Counted from the stretch's first letter, positions 8,752-18,421 are shown. The stretch: 64,000 nucleotides of DNA from Chitinophaga eiseniae (GCF_012641265.1 NZ_JABAHZ010000001.1:1054001-1118000); one strand, 5' to 3'. Notes: generated by a model from the letters alone, not told the origin. Numbers and translations are program-made.

Positions 8752-10275
8752 CTATTTCACCCTCTTATAGTTGACTTCATACAAGTCTTTTCGTATATCC
8801 TTTTTAGTTTGTACACTTCCGAAGGCATGTAATTCCTTCAACAATACAAGATCCACATCTGCGATCACCACCATCTCGGTATTAGGGGTCGACTCTGCCT
8901 TGATACCGGTTACCGGGAAGTCGAAATCGGAGGGCGTAAATACGCAGGACTGGGCATATTGTAAGTCCATATTATTGACTTTCGGAAGATTGCCCACACA
9001 CCCGGCTATCGCCACATAACACTCATTTTCCACTGCCCTGGCCTGGGCACAGAACCTTACCCGGTTGTAGGCATGCTGGGTATCTGTCAAAAAAGGCACA
9101 AACAGGATCTGCATTCCCTGCTCGGCCAGGATACGGGACGGCTCCGGGAACTCCACATCATAACAGATCTGGATTCCCACCCTTCCGCAATCGGTGTCGA
9201 ACACCTTAATTTCGCTTCCTCCCTTGATCCCCCAGGCAGCTACCTCCCCGGGTGTAGGATGGATCTTAATATACTGGTCGTAGGTACCATCGCGGCGACA
9301 GAGATAAGAGATGTTGTACAACACCTCGTCGATCACAATGGGCATACTCCCTGAAATGATATTTACATTATAGGCCACCGCATGCTCCTGGAACTTCTCC
9401 CGCAGCTGCTCGGTGTACTTGGCCACCCCGCGGATAGCGCCGGCAGGATCCATCTGGTTAAATTCCTTCATCAGGGGGGAGTTAAACAACTCGGGAAACA
9501 CCACGAAATCAGATCCGTAGTCGCTCACGGCATCAATAAAATACTCCACCTGCTGCAGGAAGCCGTCCAGGTTACCATAATCGCGCATCTGCCATTGTAC
9601 CAGTCCTATGCGGACGGTCGATTTATTATACCGGATGGTATCCTGGTCCTTCTCATAATAAATATTAAACCATTGTAAAAGGGTGGCAAATCCTTTGGAG
9701 GCCTCATCGTTGGGCAGGTAATTTTTTAATATCTTCTTCACGGTGAAGTCGTTGGCAAACTGGAAAGTCAGCGTGGGATCATAAATTTCCCGGTCCTGTA
9801 CCTTCTCTATATACTCCCTGGGCGACAAATGATCTGCGTACTTCTCGTAATTGGGAATGCGGCCTCCGGCCACAATCCCTTCCAGGTTTAGCTGTTCACA
9901 CAAACTTTTACGGACATCGTACAGGCGGCGGGCCAGCCTTTTCCCCCGGAAGTCGGGGTGTACAAATACCTCTATCCCATAAAGCGTATCCCCTTTGGGG
10001 TTATGGGTACTAAAGGTATAATAGCCGGTAATCTGTTCGTAGGTATGGTTGTCCCCGAACTTATCATAGTCTACAATAATAGATAATGCACAGCCCACTA
10101 CCTTTCCGTTTACCGCCACGGCAATCTGTCCTTCCGGAAAGAGCTTGATCAATCGCTGTATGGTAGGTTCCCGCCAATAGCTGCCAACCATATCTGCATA
10201 GGCAGACACCATCGATTCTTTCAGGTCCATGTAATCGGCTACTGTTAAATTTCTGACTTCAACTGTTTCTGACAT
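8752..10275 (-). CDS. GNAT acetyltransferase fused to a nitrilase-superfamily amidohydrolase
   Basis: 507 residues in two domains. Residues 1-160 are a GNAT N-acetyltransferase, with the acetyl-CoA-binding loop seen as VHPDFRGKRLARRLYD (about 106-120). Residues 220-500 are a carbon-nitrogen hydrolase with the complete triad: Glu262 in VVFPELF, Lys337 in YIKIHP, and Cys371 in GIQICYDVEFPEPS. The fusion is known from many bacteria and may act on an N-acylated amine or amino acid, but the substrate is unknown. The protein is cytoplasmic. The gene is divergent from the glycosyltransferase at 10441 (165-bp gap); whether it belongs to the polysaccharide block is unclear. Confidence 0.9.
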   Translation of the reverse strand: MSETVEVRNLTVADYMDLKESMVSAYADMVGSYWREPTIQRLIKLFPEGQIAVAVNGKVVGCALSIIVDYDKFGDNHTYEQITGYYTFSTHNPKGDTLYGIEVFVHPDFRGKRLARRLYDVRKSLCEQLNLEGIVAGGRIPNYEKYADHLSPREYIEKVQDREIYDPTLTFQFANDFTVKKILKNYLPNDEASKGFATLLQWFNIYYEKDQDTIRYNKSTVRIGLVQWQMRDYGNLDGFLQQVEYFIDAVSDYGSDFVVFPELFNSPLMKEFNQMDPAGAIRGVAKYTEQLREKFQEHAVAYNVNIISGSMPIVIDEVLYNISYLCRRDGTYDQYIKIHPTPGEVAAWGIKGGSEIKVFDTDCGRVGIQICYDVEFPEPSRILAEQGMQILFVPFLTDTQHAYNRVRFCAQARAVENECYVAIAGCVGNLPKVNNMDLQYAQSCVFTPSDFDFPVTGIKAESTPNTEMVVIADVDLVLLKELHAFGSVQTKKDIRKDLYEVNYKRVK

Positions 10276-10343
10276 AGCGTAAGTTTCTGTTCATAAATTG
10301 GGGTATTCCCGGTGTACCTTTCAATAATATAGAAATTTTCGTT

Positions 10344-10351
10344 TACTTTTG
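10344..10351 (+). promoter_or_regulatory. Candidate -7 promoter box for the GT4/acetyltransferase pair
   Basis: TACTTTTG matches the Bacteroidota TAnnTTTG box exactly and lies 89 bp before the start at 10441. Only an imperfect TTTC is found upstream as a -33 element (spacing 21). Confidence 0.45.
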
Positions 10352-10440
10352 TATCATCAATCAACGGTTCAAATAATTTAACCATACCCCGGTGGCAAGC
10401 CTGCACAATTATTTCATTAACCGATACCCTTCTTACTACT

Positions 10441-11640
10441 GTGCCTTTAATAGAAAACAGAGATATCGTCATTATCGGATTGCAGCAATGGTATACTTCA
10501 ATTGGCAGCAACTGTAAAAGTATTGCCCGTGAATTTGCCCGTCATAACCGGGTATTGTATATCAACTCCCCGCTGGACCGGCGCACTATTATGCACGGGA
10601 AAGACGACCCTCACGTACAATATACCCTGGACGCCCGGGATAAAAAAGTACCGGCAACGGTGCAGATCAGCGACAACTTATGGAACCATTATCCATCCGC
10701 TGTGCTGGAATCCATCAACTGGTTGCCTTTTACGCCGCTCTTCTCGTGGTTTAACAAACGGAACAACAGAAAGTTTGCCGACAGCATCCGGGAAGCGATA
10801 CAGGAAATGAATTTCAAGGATGTCATCCTGTTTAATGATAACGACATCTTCCGGGGATTTTACCTGAAAGAAATGCTGCAACCCGCCAGTTATGTATACT
10901 ATAGCAGGGACTACCTGCTGGGCGTACCCTACTGGAAGAAGCATGGCCTGCAGCTGGAGCCGCAACATATTGCCAAGGCGGATGCGGCGGTAGCCAATTC
11001 TCTCTACCTGGCTGAAATGCTTCAACAATACAATCCTCATAGCTATTATGTGGGCCAGGGATGCAACCTGGAGTTATTCCGCGCCGGTGGTCACCCCGTG
11101 CCGGATGATATTCCAACCGGTCAGGGCCCGCTCATCGGGTATGTGGGTGCATTAAAATCGCTGCGCCTGGATATATCCGTGCTGGAGAAAATAGCGAAAG
11201 ACCGGCCACAGTGGCAGCTGGTATTGGTAGGCCCCGAGGACGACGACTTTAAAGCCTCTTCCCTGCACCAACTTCCCAACGTTCATTTCACCGGCAGTAA
11301 AGACATTTCCCAGCTGCCTGCGTATATACAGGCATTCGATGTTTGCCTGAACCCGCAGGTGGTGAATGAAGTGACCGTAGGCAACTATCCATTAAAGATC
11401 GATGAATACCTGGCGATGGGCAAACCGGTGGTGGCTACCGCCACTAAAACGATGGAACTATTCAGGGACTATGTGTACCTGGCTACTCACCCGGACGAAT
11501 ATACGTTGCTGATTGAAAAGGCTTTGAGAGAAAACAATGCCGACATGGCGGCAGCGCGCATACACTTTGCAGGTACCCATACCTGGGAAAATTCGGTTGC
11601 GGCCATTTACCAGGCCATATTATCTACCAGCGGCAATTAA
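10441..11640 (+). CDS. Glycosyltransferase, GT-B fold (GT1/GT4-like)
   Basis: 399 residues starting at GTG. The N-terminal domain has DIVIIGLQQWYTSIGSN and the YSRDYLLGVPYWKKHG region typical of a cytoplasmic glycosyltransferase family often annotated with teichuronic-acid-type enzymes. The C-terminal Rossmann domain starts at GPLIGYVGAL (about residue 220) and has the nucleotide-sugar-binding stretch ending in KIDEYLAMGKPVVAT (about 320-335). It transfers a sugar from an activated donor to a growing lipid-linked glycan; donor and linkage cannot be read from sequence. The stop is 2 bp before the acetyltransferase start, so the two are translationally coupled. No ATG lies nearby in frame, supporting GTG as start. 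Confidence 0.85.
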   Translation: MPLIENRDIVIIGLQQWYTSIGSNCKSIAREFARHNRVLYINSPLDRRTIMHGKDDPHVQYTLDARDKKVPATVQISDNLWNHYPSAVLESINWLPFTPLFSWFNKRNNRKFADSIREAIQEMNFKDVILFNDNDIFRGFYLKEMLQPASYVYYSRDYLLGVPYWKKHGLQLEPQHIAKADAAVANSLYLAEMLQQYNPHSYYVGQGCNLELFRAGGHPVPDDIPTGQGPLIGYVGALKSLRLDISVLEKIAKDRPQWQLVLVGPEDDDFKASSLHQLPNVHFTGSKDISQLPAYIQAFDVCLNPQVVNEVTVGNYPLKIDEYLAMGKPVVATATKTMELFRDYVYLATHPDEYTLLIEKALRENNADMAAARIHFAGTHTWENSVAAIYQAILSTSGN

Positions 11641-11642
11641 TT

Positions 11643-12257
11643 ATGAGCATAAAAGAAAAACTGAAACAGAGCCCCGGTCTCAAGAAACTGGCATTGTACC
11701 TCCTGATGCCCAGACACCAGGCCCGTCCACGTGCGTGGGTAAGGCTATTTGTGAATCCTTTTATGCATAAGAAAGGTAAAGGGTCCCTGATCAGGCGGCG
11801 CACCCGGATGGATGTATTGCCTTTCAACACTTTCACGCTGGGCGACTATTCCACCATCGAAGATTTTGCTACCGTTAATAATGGTATGGGCGCCGTTATT
11901 ATTGGGCACCATGTACGGGTAGGTATCGGCAACGTACTGATAGGACCGGTACGTATAGGCGACAATGTTATATTGGCGCAGAACATCGTATTATCCGGCT
12001 TAAACCATGGCTATACAGATCCTGATGTACCTATTGCGCAGCAACCCTGCAGCACAGGCGAGATCGTGGTGGAGGCCGACTGCTGGATTGGCGCCAACAG
12101 TGTTATTACCGCAGGAGTTACTATCGGCCGTCATTCCGTAGTGGCGGGAGGCAGCGTGGTCACCAAAAACGTTCCCCCTTATACGATAGTGGCGGGTAAC
12201 CCTGCCCGCCCCATCCGGCAATATCAACCATCCAGTGGTACCTGGGAAAAAATTTAG
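11643..12257 (+). CDS. Left-handed beta-helix (hexapeptide) O-acetyltransferase, WbbJ/LbH type
   Basis: 204 residues. Hexapeptide repeats cover about residues 60-185, for example VRVGIGNVLIGPVRIGDNVI and WIGANSVITAGVTIGRHSVV, ending in the standard cap AGNPARPIRQY. The catalytic His is probably that of GLNHGYTD (about residue 122). These trimeric enzymes acetylate sugars of capsule, EPS or O-antigen using acetyl-CoA. It is coupled to the preceding glycosyltransferase. Its last 4 bp overlap the end of the convergent giant esterase/beta-helix gene, so an acetyl-adding enzyme and a probable esterase sit tail to tail. Confidence 0.9.
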   Translation: MSIKEKLKQSPGLKKLALYLLMPRHQARPRAWVRLFVNPFMHKKGKGSLIRRRTRMDVLPFNTFTLGDYSTIEDFATVNNGMGAVIIGHHVRVGIGNVLIGPVRIGDNVILAQNIVLSGLNHGYTDPDVPIAQQPCSTGEIVVEADCWIGANSVITAGVTIGRHSVVAGGSVVTKNVPPYTIVAGNPARPIRQYQPSSGTWEKI

Positions 12258-15200
12258 TTGTTTACTTTCACAAAGCGGCCTTTCCAGTTAAAGCTACCGT
12301 CTTCTGCTTTTACATCCACCGTATAGTAGCCGTTGGCCAGGTTACTGATGTTTATTTCAGCAAGGAAAGCACCAGGCGTAGTAAACCGGGTTTGACTTTG
12401 CATACGGCCATTCAGATCGAAAATCCTCACCTGCAGCGGCGCCTCGCCCCTACGGGTAATTTGCAACCGCACATACTGCGTCGCCGGATTCGGGTACAGC
12501 TGTACCTTGTTTTCCTGGTGTCCGTCATTATTACCAGTTACTGTTAATGAAAACAGGGTTGTGCCGGTAGCTCCTTTATCATCTGTTACCGTAAGACGGA
12601 ACTGGTACTCTCCTCCTTCAGTCACCCTGATCAGGGTTTGGGCAGTATTGGGACTTTGTATATGCGCTGCTACCGGACCATTTACCTGTGACCATTCATA
12701 TTTTACGATGTTGCCATCGGGATCGTAGGAGGCACTTCCATCAGCAATCAATGCGTCCATGGGCAGTTCTATGCTTCTATCTCCCTGGGTAACAGCAACA
12801 GGTGATTTATTGGGTATAGCCGCTACTACCACATTTACCGTGGCGGTACCGCTGGCACCTTTATTATCGGTTACGGTGAGGCGGTAAGTATACGTACCTG
12901 CCTGTAAGTTGCTCACACTTGTTTTGGCTGCATTTGGTGTGGCCAGGTCGCCACCGGCAGGGCCGCCGGTTTTCTCCCATAGCCAGGTAGTGATTTGCCC
13001 GTCGGCATCGGTAGAAGCACTGCCGTCGAGGGCGGCAGTATTGATTGGCAACTGTACCTGGATATTGGTACCAGCATTGGCAACAGGTGGTTTGTTGGGT
13101 ATTTCGGCCAGTACGGTAATTGTTACCGTGGCTGTAGCACTGGCGCCGCCATTATCTGTTACTGTCAGCCGGTAAGTATAAGTACCTTCCTGTAAGTTGC
13201 TCACATTTGTTTTAGACGCATTCGATGTTACCAGGTCACCACCCACAGGACCCGCGGTCTTTTCCCATAACCAGGTGGTAATTTGTCCGTCGGCATCTGT
13301 GGACGCGCTGCCATCGAGGGCAGCGGTATTGAGTGGTAGCTGTACCTGGATATTGGTACCAGCATTAGCTACCGGCGGTTTATTAACTATTGCACCCAAT
13401 ACAGTAACCGTTACCGTAGCCGCGTTGGTAGCGCCATTGTTATCTGTTACGGTCAGCCGGTAAGTATAAGTACCTTCATGTAAATTGCTCACATTTGTTT
13501 TGGACGCACCCGGTGTAGCCAGGTCCCCACCAGCAGGACCGGAGGTTTTCTCCCAGAGCCAGGTGGTGATTTGCCCGTCGGCGTCCGTGGAGGCGCTGCC
13601 ATCGAGGGCGGCGGTATTGAGTGGTAGCTGTACCTGGATATTGGTACCGGCATTGGCTACCGGCGGCTTGTTAACTGTTGCGCCCAACACAGTAACCGTT
13701 ACCGTAGCCGCGTTGGTAGCGCCATTGTTATCTGTTACGGTCAGCCGGTAAGTATAAGTACCTTCTTGTAAATTGCTCACATTTGTTTTGGACGCACCCG
13801 GTGTAGCCAGGTCCCCACCAGCAGGACCGGAGGTTTTCTCCCAGAGCCAGGTGGTGATTTGCCCGTCGGCGTCCGTGGAGGCGCTGCCATCGAGGGCGGC
13901 GGTATTGAGTGGTAGCTGTACCTGGATATTGGTACCGGCATTAGCTACCGGCGGTTTATTAAGCGGAGCTGCCAACACAGTTACTGTTACGGTAGCGGAG
14001 TTAGTAGCGCCGCTGTTATCCGTTACTGTCAGCCGGTATGTATAAGTACCTGCGTGTAAATTACTCACATTCGTTTTTGACGCACCGGGAGTAGCGAGGT
14101 CGCCACCGGCAGGACCGGCGGTTTTTTCCCACAGCCAGGTGGTAATTTGCCCGTCGGCGTCCGTAGAGGCGCTGCCATCAAGCGCGGTAGTGCTGACCGG
14201 CAGTTGTACCTGGATATTGGCGCCTGCATTAGCTACCGGTGGTTTGTTGGCCGCAGGATTCACTTTTACATTGATGGTATCGGTGCTGGTCAACCCTTTG
14301 TTATCGGTTACCGTCAACGTATATACGTAGATTCCTGTCAGCAGGCCTGTAATATTTGTTTTAACGGCAGCTGGCGTCACGGGGGCTCCGCCAGTAGGGC
14401 CGCTTAACTTCTTCCAGGCATACCCGGTAAGCGTATTGCCTGATGCCGCGGTAGATGCAGCGCCATCGAGCGTAGCATAGTTCACGGGCAAGGTGATGGT
14501 AATATCGCTTCCGGCATTGGCAACCGGAGGCGCCGTGGTGCCATTTTTCAATTCGAAGGCCCCCACGTCGTATTTCCCGCCCTGCGGGCGTATGGTATTA
14601 TCGTAGTCTGTTTTCAGGTTGAAATCAGACATATCTCTTCCCGTATTTACCGCCGTGGATGCGGGTAACAGGTGATAGTCGCCGGCAGCGCCATTTACAA
14701 AATTGGCAGTGGTCATGTCCGTATAACAAATGTTGTTGCCGAACTGCAGTTTGATTGGTTGAGCGCCTTTGATATACATACCGTTTGATGGATAATCATA
14801 GGGCGTCCCCTTCTCTACCAATAAATTATTATATACCTGGTGACCAATGGTGGTTTGATAGGCAAATATTTTGATCGCGTTTTGCCCGCTATCGGTATTG
14901 ACAATTGTGTTGTTGTAGATGTTTGCTGTGGGTGGAGGAAACAGATCAGGGGTAGTACCATCGGGGATCTTATCCGCTACGTTGATACCTTCGTAGTAAA
15001 TATTTGAAATGATGTTGTTATAGATTTCGCTGACACCGGAGCCGAACACCTCGATGGCCGGCATATACCCGGTAGACACATTATTATTATAAACTTTCAA
15101 TGCCGAACCGGAACCAATGAGGATGCCATATCCCTGGGCGGCATTTTTAGACATCGCATAATTGACCAGGCGATTGTTGAACACGCGGTTATCACCGTTT

Positions 15201-16738
15201 TTGGCCATAGCAATCTGTATCCCATCGCTCCCGATATTTTCCAGGTCGTTGTCGTATACCCAGAGGTTTTCAATCCAGTGAGAGCGCATGTTGGTGCAGG
15301 TACCTTCGTTCCAGAAATAGTGGGTGTTACCGATATAGAAGCCTTCCCCTGCGGCATTTCTGCATTTAAGGTGATGTATTTTCACGTTTTGCATCACAAA
15401 GTTACCTTCCCAATACTGGGGCTGCGCGCAGGTTTGCAGCGTTTTGGCCTGAAGGAGGATATTGCCATCGTGGATATACAGGTGATGTACGTCAAAATCG
15501 GAAGCGCCCATGCCAAAGGTGATCCCGAAAATAGGGAGACCGTTGATATTGGTACCATTGAGGTCGAATCCGTATTCGTAGTTTTTATCACCGCTACCGC
15601 TGATTTCCACGAAGCGGCAGGTGGGACAGTTGAACACCGCCGCAGTGCCCTGGTTGCGAACACCCAGCTTTACCTGGCCGCCGCAGTTAGTAACTACGAT
15701 GGGTTTATCGGGAGTGCCGGTCAGGTTCCCGAGATGAAGGTATTCGTACTCCCCCGCGGGTATACACAAGGTATCTCCCGGGTTTACGTTCAATGCAGTC
15801 ATAGCATTGGGGTAATACATTTCCGCTCTTCCGTTGGCGGTATTGGTCATGGGTACTACAATACGTTTCGCCGTGCCGGGTGGCGGCGTGGTGGTCGACG
15901 TGTCGGATTTGCTGTATTGCAGCATCCATTCATAGATGTTCTTATTATTTTCTTTATAATTCGGGTCGTAGGCTTGCGTCCAGGCATCGTGCGACGCCGC
16001 CTGGAAGAGGGTGAGTCTTGCCAGTGGATTGGGAGTAGGTACGGTGGAATTGATATCTTTCACCCAGTCGATCGAATACTGAGAAGGTACAGTGGGATCC
16101 TGGTTATTGTGCAGCCCCCATACAGGCGTATTATTACCTGCCACTACGGCTGCCAGCGTGGTGGTAGGCGGATACATACCGCATACCTCTACAGCGGCTG
16201 CAAATGCCGCTGCTTTAGTTTTATCTTCACAAAGCGCTCCCCAGGTGAGCCCTCCTCCCATGCTTAAGCCGGTAAGATAAATGCGGTTGGTATCGATATC
16301 ATATTTTGAAAGCAGGTAGTTTTTAAACAGTGTTACATCTCCTGAACCGGGCCAGGTATTAAACTGGGGGGAAATCACGATAAATGAATACTGCTGACCA
16401 TTTACAGTGAAACTGGTAGGAAATCTGCCATCGTTGATCACCTTCGGCAAACCATTTCTCAATACACCTGATAAGGGCGAATTAGTGGCAAGTTCACCTA
16501 CGCCATGAAAGAACATAATGAGGGGATACTTCTTACCACCACCCCGGGTATAACCAGCAGGCAGGTACTCATAAAAGCCTTTGATATTAGACATGGTAGG
16601 ATCACTAAATGACCGCGCCGTTTGTACCTGGCCCAAAACAGGCAGGAATCCTATGCAGGACACCAGGAGGAGGATGGCAGTTAACCGGTACATGCTGCGG
16701 CGAAACGAGCGCCTGGGCAAGGGAAGATGGTTTATCAT
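12254..16738 (-). CDS. Secreted esterase - beta-helix - PKD-repeat protein with T9SS sorting domain
   Basis: 1494 residues. A signal peptide (YRLTAILLLVSCIGFLPVLG) leads to a serine-esterase/PHB-depolymerase-like domain at about 45-285 with nucleophile motif GLSMGGG, an acidic residue in LHNNQDPTVP and a His in ASHDAWTQ. Residues about 290-730 form a right-handed parallel beta-helix (repeated VYDND, VFNNRL, VYNNN, IYNN turns), the fold of many polysaccharide lyases and hydrolases. Then come PKD-type Ig-like domains, five of them nearly identical 95-96-residue units, and a C-terminal T9SS sorting domain (VQLYPNPATQYVRL to FVKVNN). It is exported to the outer surface or medium. Inside an EPS locus it probably trims, deacylates or cleaves the polymer; the exact activity is an inference. 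Confidence 0.85.
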   Translation of the reverse strand: MINHLPLPRRSFRRSMYRLTAILLLVSCIGFLPVLGQVQTARSFSDPTMSNIKGFYEYLPAGYTRGGGKKYPLIMFFHGVGELATNSPLSGVLRNGLPKVINDGRFPTSFTVNGQQYSFIVISPQFNTWPGSGDVTLFKNYLLSKYDIDTNRIYLTGLSMGGGLTWGALCEDKTKAAAFAAAVEVCGMYPPTTTLAAVVAGNNTPVWGLHNNQDPTVPSQYSIDWVKDINSTVPTPNPLARLTLFQAASHDAWTQAYDPNYKENNKNIYEWMLQYSKSDTSTTTPPPGTAKRIVVPMTNTANGRAEMYYPNAMTALNVNPGDTLCIPAGEYEYLHLGNLTGTPDKPIVVTNCGGQVKLGVRNQGTAAVFNCPTCRFVEISGSGDKNYEYGFDLNGTNINGLPIFGITFGMGASDFDVHHLYIHDGNILLQAKTLQTCAQPQYWEGNFVMQNVKIHHLKCRNAAGEGFYIGNTHYFWNEGTCTNMRSHWIENLWVYDNDLENIGSDGIQIAMAKNGDNRVFNNRLVNYAMSKNAAQGYGILIGSGSALKVYNNNVSTGYMPAIEVFGSGVSEIYNNIISNIYYEGINVADKIPDGTTPDLFPPPTANIYNNTIVNTDSGQNAIKIFAYQTTIGHQVYNNLLVEKGTPYDYPSNGMYIKGAQPIKLQFGNNICYTDMTTANFVNGAAGDYHLLPASTAVNTGRDMSDFNLKTDYDNTIRPQGGKYDVGAFELKNGTTAPPVANAGSDITITLPVNYATLDGAASTAASGNTLTGYAWKKLSGPTGGAPVTPAAVKTNITGLLTGIYVYTLTVTDNKGLTSTDTINVKVNPAANKPPVANAGANIQVQLPVSTTALDGSASTDADGQITTWLWEKTAGPAGGDLATPGASKTNVSNLHAGTYTYRLTVTDNSGATNSATVTVTVLAAPLNKPPVANAGTNIQVQLPLNTAALDGSASTDADGQITTWLWEKTSGPAGGDLATPGASKTNVSNLQEGTYTYRLTVTDNNGATNAATVTVTVLGATVNKPPVANAGTNIQVQLPLNTAALDGSASTDADGQITTWLWEKTSGPAGGDLATPGASKTNVSNLHEGTYTYRLTVTDNNGATNAATVTVTVLGAIVNKPPVANAGTNIQVQLPLNTAALDGSASTDADGQITTWLWEKTAGPVGGDLVTSNASKTNVSNLQEGTYTYRLTVTDNGGASATATVTITVLAEIPNKPPVANAGTNIQVQLPINTAALDGSASTDADGQITTWLWEKTGGPAGGDLATPNAAKTSVSNLQAGTYTYRLTVTDNKGASGTATVNVVVAAIPNKSPVAVTQGDRSIELPMDALIADGSASYDPDGNIVKYEWSQVNGPVAAHIQSPNTAQTLIRVTEGGEYQFRLTVTDDKGATGTTLFSLTVTGNNDGHQENKVQLYPNPATQYVRLQITRRGEAPLQVRIFDLNGRMQSQTRFTTPGAFLAEINISNLANGYYTVDVKAEDGSFNWKGRFVKVNN
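12812..14248 (-). repeat. Five tandem PKD-domain coding repeats, period 288 bp
   Basis: Units at 14248-13961, 13960-13673, 13672-13385, 13384-13097 and 13096-12812 (the last one codon shorter). Each encodes a domain beginning NKPPVANAG and ending in a TVTVTVL-type strand. The second and third units are nearly identical at the DNA level over more than 200 bp, suggesting recent duplication or gene conversion. Repeat number may vary between strains. Confidence 0.9.
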
Positions 16739-17070
16739 GTAATTATATGGCTTGCAATAGTTTTAAAATTCTATCCTCATAGTCATTCTCTTTGAAGGTT
16801 CCCAAAAGCAGGGGTTTGTCCTTGCAAAGAAAGGTTTTTTTTCTTTCATATAATCAAAAAAAATAACATATATATCGGCAATAAATAAAGTATAAAAAAT
16901 TTATATCTATATTTATTTGTTTATTTTAAATCTATCTGGCAAAAGATTGATTTTTTTGTCAATAAAAAACCTAACTTTGCAGTCATTAGTCTACACAGAC
17001 CCCTTATTTTTTGACCTCTTCCTATACAAAGACCATTATCTCAGTACAATACGATTGTAATTAATGGTTC
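16739..17070. other. AT-rich divergent intergenic region
   Basis: 332 bp between the divergent giant esterase gene and the flippase gene. It contains long A and T runs around 16830-16960 and a candidate plus-strand -7 box at 16972-16979. Nothing else recognised. Confidence 0.55.
16972..16979 (+). promoter_or_regulatory. Candidate -7 promoter box for the flippase operon
   Basis: TAACTTTG matches TAnnTTTG exactly, 91 bp before the flippase ATG; a TTG triplet lies 22 bp upstream as a possible weak -33 element. Confidence 0.45.
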
Positions 17071-18411
17071 ATGGCATTTAAACTTTTGGCAGTAATGCGT
17101 AACAGGCATTTCCATTCACTTCTTGGAAATGTTATTATGGCGTTTTTCAATGTACTTTCTTTCGCATTGCTGGTAAGGATGCTATCCCTTCCTGCATTTG
17201 GCGAATGGGTATTATTTCTCGCTACCTACAACATCCTGGACCAGATAAGAACGGCGTTACTGCAATCCGGCATTATTAAATTCAGTGCGGGTGTAGAGGC
17301 AGATATCAGCAACCAGGTAACCGGAGCCGCCTGGTATATTTCCCTGCTGCTGACATTTATCTTTATTGTCGCCTCCTTTATCGTATATGCTGCCGGCTAC
17401 CGCTGGTTCAGCGACACCTGGCATTTTTTCCTGGGATGGCTGGGTATTATGACGTTGTTTTCACTGCCCTTCAACTTCTCGACCTGGGTACTACAGGCCG
17501 CACACCGGTTTGATAAAATTGTGCAGATACGCATGATGCAAAACGGTTCTTTCCTGGTGCTGCTCTGCACCCTGTTTCTCCTGAAACAGGTGAACCTGCA
17601 CAACGTATTATATGCATATACTTTGTCGCTGCTTTTAACCAGCATATACTGCATGATTTTTAAGTGGACCGAATTGCATACCCTGGCCGTACGCACCAAA
17701 GCACATGCCGTACAGCTTTACCGGTACGGGCGGATGATAGTGGGCAGCATGGTGACTTCTTCCCTGCTTACCTACTCTGATAACCTGGTATTAAGAACGA
17801 TGATCAATCCTGCCGCAGTAGCGGTGTACAGCATCCCGCAGAAATTTATGGAGTTCATTGAAATTATCCTGCGGAGTTTTGTGGCCACTTCGCAGCCAAC
17901 TATTTCTTCTGCGGCCAACCGGAACGACTGGAAGGAAGTATCCCGAGCATTTTGCCGTTATACCGGCACCATTACGATCATCATTCTACCCTTTATCATA
18001 GGGCTATTGATATTTACCAAACCATTGATTATGATACTGGCTGCCAAGGCCTATTTGCCGGCTACCGATATCGTGAGAATATTCCTGCTGTCGGGCATTC
18101 TCTACCCGATTGACCGTTTCATCAGCGTTACCCTGGACATGATCAACCAACCAGGCGTAAATTTTTATAAAAACCTGTTGAAACTAATTATAAATATTGT
18201 TCTGGATATATTACTGGTGTTGCTATTTACCGATATTCGCTCTGTGGCGATTGCCTCTTCCCTTAACCTGGTGTTTGCGGTAGTATTCGGTTATTATTTC
18301 CTTCACCGTTATCTTCCAGATGTGAAGTTGAAAGATGTATGGCTTTATGGTTGGAATGAATGCAAGATACTTTTGTCGAAATTAAAACTCTTCCGCTTAC
18401 AGTATAAATAA
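17071..18411 (+). CDS. Polysaccharide flippase (Wzx/MATE-like oligosaccharide transporter)
   Basis: 446 residues with about 12-14 hydrophobic segments spread over the whole length, starting at FHSLLGNVIMAFFNVLSFAL. The pattern (membrane pairs, short loops, conserved polar LVLRTMINPAAVAVYSIPQKF near residue 250) is that of the polysaccharide biosynthesis/MOP flippase family. It should move the lipid-linked repeat unit across the inner membrane for assembly. It is followed after 10 bp by the GT14 gene. Together with the initiating transferase at 25275 and the Wzy-like protein at 37937 it indicates a Wzx/Wzy-type pathway. Confidence 0.9.
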   Translation: MAFKLLAVMRNRHFHSLLGNVIMAFFNVLSFALLVRMLSLPAFGEWVLFLATYNILDQIRTALLQSGIIKFSAGVEADISNQVTGAAWYISLLLTFIFIVASFIVYAAGYRWFSDTWHFFLGWLGIMTLFSLPFNFSTWVLQAAHRFDKIVQIRMMQNGSFLVLLCTLFLLKQVNLHNVLYAYTLSLLLTSIYCMIFKWTELHTLAVRTKAHAVQLYRYGRMIVGSMVTSSLLTYSDNLVLRTMINPAAVAVYSIPQKFMEFIEIILRSFVATSQPTISSAANRNDWKEVSRAFCRYTGTITIIILPFIIGLLIFTKPLIMILAAKAYLPATDIVRIFLLSGILYPIDRFISVTLDMINQPGVNFYKNLLKLIINIVLDILLVLLFTDIRSVAIASSLNLVFAVVFGYYFLHRYLPDVKLKDVWLYGWNECKILLSKLKLFRLQYK

Positions 18412-18421
18412 CTAACCATTT

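Noticed and set aside
10245..10511. An 88-codon minus-strand open frame between the GNAT-nitrilase and glycosyltransferase genes
   Set aside because: It overlaps the starts of both well-supported genes and covers their promoter region.
12909..14045. A ladder of plus-strand open frames of 88-90 codons at 288-bp steps
   Set aside because: They are antisense shadows of the tandem PKD repeats on the minus strand; the period equals the domain length.
12812..14248. Regular repeats that could suggest a CRISPR array
   Set aside because: The period is 288 bp, a multiple of three, fully coding and without unique spacers.
15278..16267. A 329-codon plus-strand open frame
   Set aside because: Antisense to the beta-helix and esterase part of the 12254 gene; the minus-strand product has clear domains, this one has none.
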